Made by a program: the position numbers and the translations under genes
From: Roseomonas gilardii subsp. gilardii
GTDB lineage: Bacteria > Pseudomonadota > Alphaproteobacteria > Acetobacterales > Acetobacteraceae
Assembly (NCBI RefSeq): GCF_023078375.1
Contig: NZ_CP095554.1
Location: forward strand, 3,000,001 to 3,064,000
DNA length: 64,000 bases
Direction of reading: 5' to 3'
In this document: positions 45,149 to 53,063 of the stretch, piece after piece
Numbering within the stretch: the stretch's first letter is position 1
Layout: every line of letters begins with the position of its first letter
The notes under the pieces: model-generated
Told to the model about the DNA's origin: nothing
The model's database searches: none
Seen by the model: the letters and a program-made list of their open reading frames with translations, nothing else

Positions 45149-45547
45149 GCCGAATGATCCTCCGCCTTTGGCGCGACGTCATGGCCGGCACCGGAACAGC
45201 CGGGCGGCACGACGCGAACGGCTGCTTGTGGCCGGGCACGAAGACCGGAAGAAGGACAAAGTGTGACGATTTTAGATCACTCCCCCGTCCCTTCGGGCGG
45301 CCCTCGTGGCTGATGCCACCTTTGCCCATACCGCGCCGGTTCCGCAACCTTCGCGGGAGCTTTGCCCGGACATTGCCCGGGGCTCTCCGCGCCACCGGCC
45401 CCGACGCGGCGCGCCAACACCTTCTACATACCGCATGCCGATCACCCCGGCGAGCGAAATGATTGTGCACAGCAGCATCGGCATGATCCAGGGCCAGAAG
45501 GCGCTTCCAGATCGCCTCCCGGCCACGGTTTGCCCAGGCAGTTGCGA
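45149..45547. other. intergenic region between pleD and a GST gene
   Basis: About 400 bases. One weak candidate gene (45272-45526, minus) lies here and is listed separately. The pleD promoter should be at the left edge. No other gene or RNA recognised. Confidence 0.4.
45272..45526 (-). CDS. possible small membrane protein
   Basis: An 84-residue frame with one clear hydrophobic helix, 'FWPWIMPMLLCTIISLAGVIG' (residues about 10-30), then a basic, low-complexity tail. The helix looks protein-like, but the GTG start has no ribosome-binding site, the tail is not, and no homologue is recognised. It might be a small inner-membrane protein or a chance frame; an indel could hide its true end. Confidence 0.3.
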   Translation of the reverse strand: MAGRRSGSAFWPWIMPMLLCTIISLAGVIGMRYVEGVGAPRRGRWRGEPRAMSGQSSREGCGTGAVWAKVASATRAARRDGGVI

Positions 45548-46243
45548 TCAGCGCCGGGCAAACTGGGTCTTGCCGAACATGTTCTCCCGCTCCGTATCGG
45601 TGATCGGCCCCTGGCGCGAACGGTCGGACAGTACGGCGACCCCGCGCTGGACGGCCGGGCGGGCGGCAATCGCATCGTGCCAGCGCCGGACCGAGGGGTA
45701 GTCGGACAGGTCGATGCCACGCCGGTCGGGGTTCCGGATCCAGGGGAAGGTGGCGATGTCGGCGATGGAATACTCGCCCCCGGCCAGCCATTCGGCTTCC
45801 GCCAGGCGCTTCTCCAGCACCCCGTGCAGCCGCCGGACTTCGTTGCCATAGCGTTCCACGGCATAGGGGATGCGCTCCGGAGCATAGGCGGCGAAGTGGT
45901 TGTACTGGCCGAACATCGGCCCGACGCCGCCCATCTGGAACATCAGCCATTGCAGCGCCTTCAGCCGTTCCACCGGATCCGCGGGGATCAGGCGGCCGGC
46001 CTTCTCGGCCAGATAGATCAGGATGGCGCCGCTCTCGAAGAGCTGGAGCGGCTGCCCGCCCGGCCCGTCCGGATCGACGATGGCGGGGATGCGGTGGTTC
46101 GGCGTGATGGCCAGGAATTCCGGGCGGAACTGCTCCCCCGCCCCGATGTTCACGGGCACCACACGATAAGGCAGGCCCAGCTCCTCAAGCGCGATATGGA
46201 CCTTGTGGCCATTGGGTGTGGGCCAGCTCCAGACTTCGATCAT
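45548..46243 (-). CDS. glutathione S-transferase family protein
   Basis: A 231-residue GST of the same YfcG/YghU type as the gene at 24737-25369. Motifs are 'WSWPTPNGHKVHIALEELGLP', 'NHRIPAIVDPDGPGGQ', 'LFESGAILIYLAEKAG' and 'WLMFQMGGVGPMFGQYNHF'; the C-terminal domain is longer, ending 'TERENMFGKTQFARR'. Expected to use glutathione in peroxide or disulfide reduction. ATG 46243 is the family start; the frame stays open to 46987 but that part is antisense to the methyltransferase gene. Shares an upstream region with it. Confidence 0.88.
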   Translation of the reverse strand: MIEVWSWPTPNGHKVHIALEELGLPYRVVPVNIGAGEQFRPEFLAITPNHRIPAIVDPDGPGGQPLQLFESGAILIYLAEKAGRLIPADPVERLKALQWLMFQMGGVGPMFGQYNHFAAYAPERIPYAVERYGNEVRRLHGVLEKRLAEAEWLAGGEYSIADIATFPWIRNPDRRGIDLSDYPSVRRWHDAIAARPAVQRGVAVLSDRSRQGPITDTERENMFGKTQFARR

Positions 46244-46373
46244 GCCATGCTTCCTCGGCTGCGGAGGGGCCGGAATTGGGGAGGCTGTGACCAGTCGGCA
46301 AGCCGCAAACCAACGGTTGCGAAGTCCGGAATAATTAACCACCATCGCGGGAAATTGTCTGGAGTATCCCGGA

Positions 46374-47642
46374 ATGGTGGCTTGGCTGCCCGAACATGCG
46401 GAGGCCTTCCTCGGCAAGGATGGGCTGATTGACACACGCCGTCTTCTGGACGCGACCGCGGAGGCGGAACGGCTGGCACGGCTGGACAGCCAGCACGAAG
46501 GCATTCCGGTCAGCGATCCACGGTTCCACATGCCCTTCTCGGACCCGGCGACGGTGCGTGAGGTGCTGCCGCAACTGACCGTGGCCCTCCATCTCCTGCA
46601 GGCTGAGCCCGGGCATCGCGTGCTGGATCTCGGCTGCGGCCATGGCTGGCTGTCGCGCCTGCTGGCGCAGCAGGGGCTGGAGGTGCAGGCGGTCGATCCT
46701 TCCGCCACCGTGATCGGCAAGGCGAAGGCCTTCGTCTCGGTCCACCTGCCCCAACTCGCGGCACGGCTGAAGACAGGCGTGCTGGAGAAGGGCCGGATTC
46801 CCCTCCCCGACGCCTCGGTGGACCGGATCATCGCCTTCCACAGCCTGCACCGGCTCGGGGACCTCGCCGCGCTGCTGCCGGAGATGCAGCGGGTGCTGGC
46901 GGAGGGCGGCCGCGCGGTGATCATGACCGCGGCGCCCGGCCAGTCCCGTTCCCCGGCGGCGCAGGCGAGGATGCGGGCCACCGGCATCGCCGAGCCGGAA
47001 ACGGACCCCGCCGCGATCCAGGCCGCCGCCGCCGCCGCGGGCTTCGCGCGCTGCGAGTTCGGCCTGGCGACTCGCCAGCCCCTCGTGATGGGCGCGGCAG
47101 CCTATACCGCCGAACTGGAGCGCGTCTCGCGCCAGGACAAGCCCGACGCCGCGCCCTCCCCGGCTGTGCAGGAGCGGGGCTTCGCGGAGCTGAATGCCTG
47201 GTTGCGCCAGGACTGCTGCATCGTGCTCAGCCGCACCGGGGAGGCGCCGGACAGCCGCGAGATCCCACCCCTGGCCAAGCGCAAGGCGCCGATCGCCGAG
47301 ATCTCCATCCTGTCAGGCACGGCGACCAAGCAGAAGCTGTCGCTCACCGTGGCGATCCGCAATCTCGGCGGCTATCGCTGGCGTCCGGGAGGAACCGGTG
47401 CGGGCGGCGTCAACCTCGGCGTGATGCGGCGCCTGGCGGACGGCACGCTGGAGCGCGACTTCCGCCGCGTCCGGCTGAGCGCGCAGGAGATCATGCCCGG
47501 GGAGACGGTACAGATCGTCTTCGAACTGCCGCTGCAGGACGCTCAGGGCTGGAACATGGACCTGGTCGCCGAGGGCGTGAGCTGGTTCGGGGCCGAGATC
47601 GCCCTGGACCGCACCGGCGCGGCCGTGCCGAAGGCCGGTTGA
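46374..47642 (+). CDS. SAM-dependent methyltransferase with C-terminal Ig-like domain
   Basis: A 422-residue protein. A class I methyltransferase fold (about 60-220) shows motif I 'VLDLGCGHGWLSRLL', an acidic 'VQAVDPSA' end of strand 2 and 'VDRIIAFHSLHRL'. The C-terminal 120 residues (about 300-415) form a beta-sandwich-like region ('LSLTVAIRNLGGYRWRPGG', 'IMPGETVQIVFELPL', 'VAEGVSWFGAEIALD') similar to Ig-like carbohydrate- or membrane-linked domains. Substrate unknown; the added domain suggests a large or envelope-associated substrate. ATG 46374 has GGAG 10-13 bases upstream. Confidence 0.8.
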   Translation: MVAWLPEHAEAFLGKDGLIDTRRLLDATAEAERLARLDSQHEGIPVSDPRFHMPFSDPATVREVLPQLTVALHLLQAEPGHRVLDLGCGHGWLSRLLAQQGLEVQAVDPSATVIGKAKAFVSVHLPQLAARLKTGVLEKGRIPLPDASVDRIIAFHSLHRLGDLAALLPEMQRVLAEGGRAVIMTAAPGQSRSPAAQARMRATGIAEPETDPAAIQAAAAAAGFARCEFGLATRQPLVMGAAAYTAELERVSRQDKPDAAPSPAVQERGFAELNAWLRQDCCIVLSRTGEAPDSREIPPLAKRKAPIAEISILSGTATKQKLSLTVAIRNLGGYRWRPGGTGAGGVNLGVMRRLADGTLERDFRRVRLSAQEIMPGETVQIVFELPLQDAQGWNMDLVAEGVSWFGAEIALDRTGAAVPKAG

Positions 47643-47943
47643 CCGGGCGCGCCGTTCCGACAGCCGCTTTCCGGGGCGATTCGCGATCCGTCGATTTCCG
47701 CCGGAGTCGTGGATTGCCCCTGGATTCGTGTACGGAAGATGGCGCAGAATGCATCTCCGGCCGCCCGGCTGATTCCCGTGGTGCCTGCTTCGTGCCGGTT
47801 TCCGCGTCCATTCTGTGGCAGTTCAGCCACAGCGACACAGGACGCATTTCCGGCATCCCTGCCTCTCATGCTGGTGAATATGCTTCGCCGCGGCGGCGTG
47901 CATTTTGAGTGTCGTTCGTCCCCCCGATGAAGGACTCTACTCA
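47643..47943 (+). other. long leader of the OmpA-type gene
   Basis: 300 bases without a gene. It contains the hairpin CTGTGGC-AGTTCA-GCCACAG at 47813-47832. The porin promoter should be here; the length leaves room for a structured 5' untranslated region or small-RNA target, but nothing more specific can be read. Confidence 0.4.
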
Positions 47944-49158
47944 ATGAAACTCCGTCACGCGTTGCTCGCGACGACCCTGTTCATGGCCCCCGGTGTCGCG
48001 ATGGCGCAGTCTGCCTGGTGGACGCCGCCGAGCTGGCTCGCCACTCCCGTCGCACAGCCGATCACCGGCCTCTACCTCTCCGGCGGCGCCGGCTGGAACC
48101 ACGCCAACAAGCGCAACGTCACCTCCGACGGCGGCGCCAACGGCTTCTTCGACGCCACGGTGAACAACCGCCAGGGCTCGTTCAAGTTCAGCGAAGGCTG
48201 GGGCGGCCAGATCGCTGTCGGCTGGGGCTTCGGCAACGGCCTGCGCGCCGAGGTCGAGGGCAACTTCCGCGACAACCCCACCAGCAAGGTCGGCGGCTGG
48301 TCCAGCCGTGGCGTCGGCACCACCAGCGGCAACTTCTTCAGCGGCACCGGCCGCATGCGCCAGTACGGCGTGATGGTGAACGGCTACTACGACTTCCAGC
48401 TGCCGGCCTGGTTCCCGAACATGCCGATCCCGGTCGTGCCCTATGTCGGCGGTGGCGTGGGCTGGATCTGGACGGATCTGGACAATGTCGGCGGCACGCG
48501 GGTGAACAGCGTCGGTCGTCCGGGCGACAACCTGACCATCGACGACACCGCGGGTGCCTTCGGCTACCAGGGCATCGCCGGCCTGGCCTTCCCGATCCCG
48601 GCCGTGCCTGGCCTGTCCCTGACGGCCGAGTACCGCTACCTCGGCACGCTGCAGACGAAGTATGACGGCATCGTCCGCACCGCTTCGGGCCAGATCCCGA
48701 CCCGCGGCAAGTTCGAGATCGACGGCGCGAACAACCACTCCGCCATGCTGGGCCTGCGCTACGCGCTCTGGACCCCGCCGGCGCCCGTGGCCGCTCCGCC
48801 GGTCGTGCCGCAGGCTCCGCAGGCCGTGGCCCGCACCTACCTCGTGTTCTTCGATTGGGACCGTTACAACCTGACGGACCGCGCCCGGCAGATCATCTCC
48901 GAGGCGGCGCAGAACGCGCGGACCACGGGTTCGACCCGCATCGAGGTGGCCGGCCACGCCGACCGCTCCGGCACGCCGCAGTACAACATGGGCCTGTCGC
49001 GCCGCCGCGCCGACGCCGTGGCCGCCGAGCTGGTGCGTCAGGGCATCCAGCGTTCGGAGATCACGGTCGAGGCTTTCGGCGAGAGCCGTCCGCTGGTGCC
49101 GACCGCCGATGGCGTGCGCGAGCCGCAGAACCGCCGCGTGGAGATCGTCCTGCGCTGA
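47944..49158 (+). CDS. OmpA-family outer-membrane protein
   Basis: A 404-residue outer-membrane protein. Signal peptide 'MKLRHALLATTLFMAPGVAMA' (cleavage after AMA), an eight-stranded barrel (about 40-300; 'GLYLSGGAGWNHAN', 'YGVMVNGYYDF', 'AEYRYLGTLQ'), a Pro/Ala linker ('APVAAPPVVPQAPQ') and an OmpA peptidoglycan-binding domain ('YLVFFDWDRYNLTDRARQII', 'VAGHADRSGTPQYNMGLSRRRA', 'NRRVEIVLR'). It anchors the outer membrane to the wall and may form a pore. Probably strongly expressed: long leader and a strong terminator. ATG 47944 is the start; an upstream in-frame GTG gives an unneeded extension. Confidence 0.93.
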   Translation: MKLRHALLATTLFMAPGVAMAQSAWWTPPSWLATPVAQPITGLYLSGGAGWNHANKRNVTSDGGANGFFDATVNNRQGSFKFSEGWGGQIAVGWGFGNGLRAEVEGNFRDNPTSKVGGWSSRGVGTTSGNFFSGTGRMRQYGVMVNGYYDFQLPAWFPNMPIPVVPYVGGGVGWIWTDLDNVGGTRVNSVGRPGDNLTIDDTAGAFGYQGIAGLAFPIPAVPGLSLTAEYRYLGTLQTKYDGIVRTASGQIPTRGKFEIDGANNHSAMLGLRYALWTPPAPVAAPPVVPQAPQAVARTYLVFFDWDRYNLTDRARQIISEAAQNARTTGSTRIEVAGHADRSGTPQYNMGLSRRRADAVAAELVRQGIQRSEITVEAFGESRPLVPTADGVREPQNRRVEIVLR

Positions 49159-49192
49159 TCGCGCGGACACTCCATACGCCGCTTCAGGAAAG

Positions 49193-49225
49193 GGGCCGGT
49201 CCGCGAGGACCGGCCCTTCTTCTTT
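49193..49225 (+). terminator. strong intrinsic terminator after OmpA gene
   Basis: GGGCCGGTCC pairs perfectly with GGACCGGCCC over GCGA, followed by TTCTTCTTT. Confidence 0.85.
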
Positions 49226-49442
49226 GCCCGCCCCGCCACTTGTCCAGCCTGGGCGCGTTACGCAACGCCACAAGCCCACCCGCTGTGCCAGACCAGGGAA
49301 GCTGTTACAGTCACGTCCGCGAACCGCGCCGCGCCATCCGCACGGACGGCGGATCGTTGGGACCACCGAGGCAGCGCCGCCACGACGCCGGGCGCGCCCT
49401 GCCTCCCTGCCGGCACGGGATCGAACCCCTGAGGACCAAGGC

Positions 49443-50018
49443 GTGATCACCGGTGCGGCGGTACCGGAAGCGGGGCAGATCCTGCCGGAGATCCTTGATC
49501 TCCTGCAGGCGGCACCCGGCGACCGGGAAAGCGGATGGCGGCTGCTCGCCCTGGCCACCGGCACCCCGTCCGGGCCACGCCAGCGCATGGTGGTGCTGCG
49601 CCACTTCGAGCCCGGCAGCCTGACCCTGCGGCTGCACAGCGATGCGCGCTCCGGCAAGGTGCACGAGATCGCGGCCGATTCATGTGTTTCCCTGCTCGGC
49701 TGGGATGCCGCGCGGCAATGGCAGGTGCGGCTGGAGGGTGAGGCACGGCTGCATCGCGACGGCGCCCTGGCCGACCGGGCCTGGACCGAAATGCCCGATG
49801 GCGAGCGCCGCAGCTACGCGGCCCCCGACCCGCCCGGCAGCACCGTACCCGCCCCTCCCCCACCACCCACCGTGACGCCCCGGGCCCGCGCGAATTTCTG
49901 TGTCATCACCATCAGGCTGCGGCAGATGGAGTGGCTTCACCTCGACCCCGAACGACACCGCCGGGCCTGCTTCCGTTTCCTGGGCCATGGCGTGGAGGCA
50001 AGATGGCTGATCCCCTGA
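49443..50018 (+). CDS. pyridoxamine 5'-phosphate oxidase-family FMN-binding protein
   Basis: A 191-residue flavin-binding split-barrel protein. 'WRLLALATGTPSGPRQRMVVLRHF' and 'LTLRLHSDARSGKVHEIAADS' are the PNPOx-like strands that bind FMN phosphate; 'WQVRLEGEARLHRD' follows. C-terminal 'MEWLHLDPERHRRACFRF' matches the Alr4036-type subgroup rather than PdxH. The reaction is unknown. GTG 49443 follows GAGG; no better start exists. Overlaps the DUF3253 gene by 16 bases, so they are co-expressed. Confidence 0.75.
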   Translation: MITGAAVPEAGQILPEILDLLQAAPGDRESGWRLLALATGTPSGPRQRMVVLRHFEPGSLTLRLHSDARSGKVHEIAADSCVSLLGWDAARQWQVRLEGEARLHRDGALADRAWTEMPDGERRSYAAPDPPGSTVPAPPPPPTVTPRARANFCVITIRLRQMEWLHLDPERHRRACFRFLGHGVEARWLIP

Positions 50019-50311
50019 CCCCTGATGCCGCCGCCAAGGCTCCGCCGCCCGACCGGGAGCGGATCGCCGAAAGCATCCGGCGCCTCGCCACGCAGCGTGG
50101 CGCGGAGAAGTCCATCTGCCCCAGCGAGGTCGCCCGCGAGCTGGGCGGCGAATCCTGGCGCAGCCTGATGCGGCCGGTGCGCGACACGGCGCTGGAACTG
50201 GCCCGCCGGGGCGAGATCGAGGTCCTGCGCAAGGGCAAGCCGGTGGAACCCGGCCCCAAGGGGCATGGCGATGTGCGCGGGGTCATCCGCCTCCGGATCG
50301 CCGCGCGCTGA
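50003..50311 (+). CDS. DUF3253 protein
   Basis: A 102-residue DUF3253 protein, a small winged-helix-like fold of unknown function: 'RERIAESIRRLATQRGAEKSICPSEVARELGG', 'WRSLMRPVRDTALELARRGEIEVLRKGKPVEP' and 'DVRGVIRLRI'. GGAGG lies 6 bases before ATG 50003, inside the end of the flavoprotein gene. Confidence 0.82.
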   Translation: MADPLTPDAAAKAPPPDRERIAESIRRLATQRGAEKSICPSEVARELGGESWRSLMRPVRDTALELARRGEIEVLRKGKPVEPGPKGHGDVRGVIRLRIAAR

Positions 50312-50364
50312 CGCCGCCTGCCGCCCATTGGCCTTTTTCGTTTTGACACGTTGGAGATCCCGCG

Positions 50365-52110
50365 ATGCGTGACACGCGCGGTGCCCTCAGGGACGCCTGG
50401 GCCCTGGCCCGCCCCTTCTGGTTCAGCGAGGAACGCTGGTCCGCCCGGGGCCTCCTGGCGGTGGTGATCCTGCTGAACCTCGCTCTGGTGGGGATGAACG
50501 TGATCCTCACCTTCTGGAACCGTGCCTTCTACAACTCCCTGCAGGACAAGAACTGGGAGGCCTTCTCGCAGCTCCTCTTCCTGGGCCGGCACGATCCGGA
50601 CGAAGGCTATCTTCCGGGCTTCTGCGTGGTGGCGGCGCTGTTCATCCTGGTGGCGGTGTTCCAGCTCTATCTGCGGCAGTTGCTGCAGATCCGCTGGCGG
50701 CGCTGGATGACTGGCCGCATCACCGGCGACTGGCTGCGGGACCGGGCCTATTACCGCATCGCGCTGACCGACACGGGCACAGACAATCCGGACCAGCGCA
50801 TCTCCGAGGACATCAACAACTTCGTCAGCCAGAACCTGTCGCTGGGCCTCGGGCTGATGAATTCGGTGGTGACGCTGCTTTCCTTCATCGCCGTGCTCTG
50901 GAACCTGTCCGATCCGGTGAACGTGCTGGAACTGCCGATCCCCGGCTATCTCGTCTGGGTGGCCCTGCTCTATTCGGCGCTCGGCACCTGGCTGACGCAC
51001 TTGGTCGGCCGCAGGCTGATCCCCGTGAACTTCCAGCAGCAGAGGCTGGAGGCGGATTTCCGCTACTCGCTGATCCGGGTGCGCGAGAATGCCGAGGGCA
51101 TCGCCCTGCACCATGGCGAGGCAGGCGAGGAACGCAGCCTGGCAGGGCGCTTCGCCGCGGTGGTGGCGAACTGGCGCGCGCTGATGACGGTGACGAAGCG
51201 GCTGACCTTCTTCACTTCGGCCTTTGGGCAACTCGCGGTCATCTTCCCCTTCATCGTCGCCGCGCCGGCCTTCTTCGCCGGCCGCATCCCGCTCGGCGCC
51301 CTGACCCAGACCTCCTCCGTCTTCGGCCAGGTGCAGGGCGCGATGTCCTGGTTCGTGGACAGCTACGGATTGCTGGCCGACTGGCGCGCGACGGTGCAGC
51401 GTCTCGCAGGCTTCCGCCAGGCCATCGCGATGTCGGAGGCACGCTCCGGTGAAGGGCCGAAACTCGCCCCCGCCAGCGGCAACCATTTCGCGGCGCGGGA
51501 TGTCGAACTGCAGCTTCCCAATGGCCGCGTGCTGGTGGGCGATGCCGACCTGTCCCTGGCGCCGGGCGAGGCGGTGGTGGTCACCGGCGCCTCGGGCAGC
51601 GGCAAGTCCACGCTGTTCCGGGCGCTGTCAGGCATCTGGCCCTTCGGCCGCGGCCGGGTGGAGATCCCGGAGGGCGCGCGCGTGCTCTTCCTGCCGCAGC
51701 GGCCCTATATCCCGCTTGGCACGCTGCGCCACGCGGTCTGCTATCCCATGGCGGAAAGCGATTTCAGCGAGGATCAGGTGCTGGACGCGCTGAACAGTGC
51801 CGGGCTGGAGGGCTTCGTCCCGCATCTGGATGAAAGCGATACCTGGGAGCGCCGGCTTTCGGGCGGCGAGCAGCAGCGTCTCGCCCTGGCCCGCGCCTTC
51901 CTGCAGAAACCCGACTGGCTCTTCCTCGACGAGGCGACGGCCAACCTCGATCCGGAATCGGAGGAACTGCTCTACGCGCGCCTGCGGGAGAAGCTGCCGG
52001 CGACCGGCATCGTTTCCATCGCCCATCGCCCGGCCGTGGCGCGCTTCCATGACCGCGGCCTGCGCATAGGCGGTGGCAAGCTCGCGCCGGTCGCGACGGC
52101 CGGGACCTGA
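50365..52110 (+). CDS. ABC transporter, fused permease/ATPase (SbmA/BacA-like type)
   Basis: A 581-residue inner-membrane ABC protein. The N-terminal membrane domain (about 1-340) resembles the SbmA/BacA/ABCD group ('FWFSEERWSARGLL', 'ILTFWNRAFYNSLQDKNWEAF', 'DNPDQRISEDINNFV', 'FRYSLIRVRENAEGIALHHGE'). It is fused to an ATPase with Walker A 'VTGASGSGKSTLF', signature 'LSGGEQQRLALARAFL' and Walker B 'WLFLDEATANLD'. Relatives import peptides, vitamin B12 or very-long-chain acyl groups; the substrate is not predictable. GGAGATCCC precedes ATG 50365. A hairpin follows. Confidence 0.9.
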   Translation: MRDTRGALRDAWALARPFWFSEERWSARGLLAVVILLNLALVGMNVILTFWNRAFYNSLQDKNWEAFSQLLFLGRHDPDEGYLPGFCVVAALFILVAVFQLYLRQLLQIRWRRWMTGRITGDWLRDRAYYRIALTDTGTDNPDQRISEDINNFVSQNLSLGLGLMNSVVTLLSFIAVLWNLSDPVNVLELPIPGYLVWVALLYSALGTWLTHLVGRRLIPVNFQQQRLEADFRYSLIRVRENAEGIALHHGEAGEERSLAGRFAAVVANWRALMTVTKRLTFFTSAFGQLAVIFPFIVAAPAFFAGRIPLGALTQTSSVFGQVQGAMSWFVDSYGLLADWRATVQRLAGFRQAIAMSEARSGEGPKLAPASGNHFAARDVELQLPNGRVLVGDADLSLAPGEAVVVTGASGSGKSTLFRALSGIWPFGRGRVEIPEGARVLFLPQRPYIPLGTLRHAVCYPMAESDFSEDQVLDALNSAGLEGFVPHLDESDTWERRLSGGEQQRLALARAFLQKPDWLFLDEATANLDPESEELLYARLREKLPATGIVSIAHRPAVARFHDRGLRIGGGKLAPVATAGT

Positions 52111-52118
52111 CAGACGAA

Positions 52119-52143
52119 GGGCCGGAGGAAAGCCCTCCGGCCC
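52119..52143. terminator. 10-bp hairpin between ABC transporter and bfr
   Basis: GGGCCGGAGG pairs perfectly with CCTCCGGCCC over AAAGC. No T run. Convergent genes on both sides. Confidence 0.65.
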
Positions 52144-52186
52144 CGGCCTCCGTCAGGCGGCGGGGTCGCCCCCGCCGGCCGGGTCC

Positions 52187-52693
52187 TCAGTGGCCGTCGT
52201 CCTGGCCCTGTTCCGGCGCCGCGTCGCTGTTGAGCATCGTGTAGCGCTCCTCGCCGATCTTCTCGATCAGCGTGAACTGCGCATGCAGGAAGTCCGCATG
52301 GTGCTCCTCGTCGGCGAGGATCTTCACCAGCAGGTCACGCGAGATGAAGTCGCGCACGCTCTCGCAATAGGCGATGCCCTCGCGGAGATCGTTGATCGCC
52401 TTCGCTTCCAGCTTCTCGTCGCATTCCAGGATCTCCTTCACGGTCTGGCCGATCAGGACCTGGTTCAGGCGCTGCACGTTCGGCAGGCCGTCAAGGAACA
52501 GGATGCGGTGGATGAGATCATCCGCATGCTGCATCTCCTCGATCGATTCCTTGTACTCGTGCTTGCCGAGCTTGGTGACGCCCCAATGGTTCAGCATGCG
52601 GGCGTGCAGGAAGTACTGGTTGATCGCCGTCAGCTCGTTGGTGAGCTGGGTGTTCAGGTGCTCGATGACCTTGGGGTCGCCGTAAGCGGACAT
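52187..52693 (-). CDS. bfr: bacterioferritin
   Basis: A 168-residue iron-storage protein that assembles into a 24-subunit shell and oxidises and stores iron. The ferroxidase ligands are in 'LTNELTAINQYFLHARML', 'ESIEEMQHADDLIHRILFL' (with Met54 as haem ligand) and 'EEHHADFLHAQF'. The C terminus has an extra acidic/His tail. ATG 52693 is the family start. Downstream of bfd in the same direction, with a 97-base gap holding a Fur-box-like TTGAGATTGAGAAAC (about 52773). Confidence 0.96.
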   Translation of the reverse strand: MSAYGDPKVIEHLNTQLTNELTAINQYFLHARMLNHWGVTKLGKHEYKESIEEMQHADDLIHRILFLDGLPNVQRLNQVLIGQTVKEILECDEKLEAKAINDLREGIAYCESVRDFISRDLLVKILADEEHHADFLHAQFTLIEKIGEERYTMLNSDAAPEQGQDDGH

Positions 52694-52790
52694 GGTCTGT
52701 CTCCCGTCTCGTCTGGAACAACGAGAAGACAGATCGTCCATCAAGCGTCAAGTCGTTGTTTTTCAACGATTTTGAGATTGAGAAACAGTT

Positions 52791-52979
52791 TCAGCGCGCG
52801 GCGCGTGCCTGAGCCTGTCCCGGCTGATCCCGCATCATGGCCAAAATCATACGGGTACAGGTGCCGCACTGTGCCTTGCAGCCGCATTTGGAATAAATCT
52901 CGCAGCAGCGGCTGGCGCCGGACGCGATGGCATCCTTGACCTGAGTGTCGGTGATTCCGTTGCAGAGGCAAACATACAT
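52791..52979 (-). CDS. bfd: bacterioferritin-associated ferredoxin
   Basis: A 62-residue [2Fe-2S] protein that reduces bacterioferritin iron for release. Cluster cysteines Cys4 and Cys6 ('MYVCLCNG') and Cys38 and Cys41 ('CGTC') are in place; further cysteines at 25, 26, 32 and 34 are unusual in number. The C terminus is Gln/Ala-rich. An in-frame ATG at 53039 is rejected since the family begins at MYVC. A Fur-like site lies upstream (53034-53052). Confidence 0.93.
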   Translation of the reverse strand: MYVCLCNGITDTQVKDAIASGASRCCEIYSKCGCKAQCGTCTRMILAMMRDQPGQAQARAAR

Positions 52980-53033
52980 GCGGATGTCGCGTCCGTGTGA
53001 TGACGGGCCCGCTATCGCATCCAGCTCGATTCG

Positions 53034-53052
53034 ATGCAAGTCATTCTTAGTT
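53034..53052 (-). promoter_or_regulatory. Fur-box-like site upstream of bfd
   Basis: The minus-strand sequence AAACTAAGAATGACTTGCA resembles the iron box core AATGAGAATGATTTGCA. It lies about 55 bases before bfd, as expected for iron control of bfd-bfr. The match is imperfect. Confidence 0.4.
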
Positions 53053-53063
53053 TCCTTCGCAGT

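Noticed and set aside
52073-52939. A 288-codon plus-strand frame over bfr and bfd
   Set aside because: bfr and bfd are clear on the minus strand; this frame has no motif.
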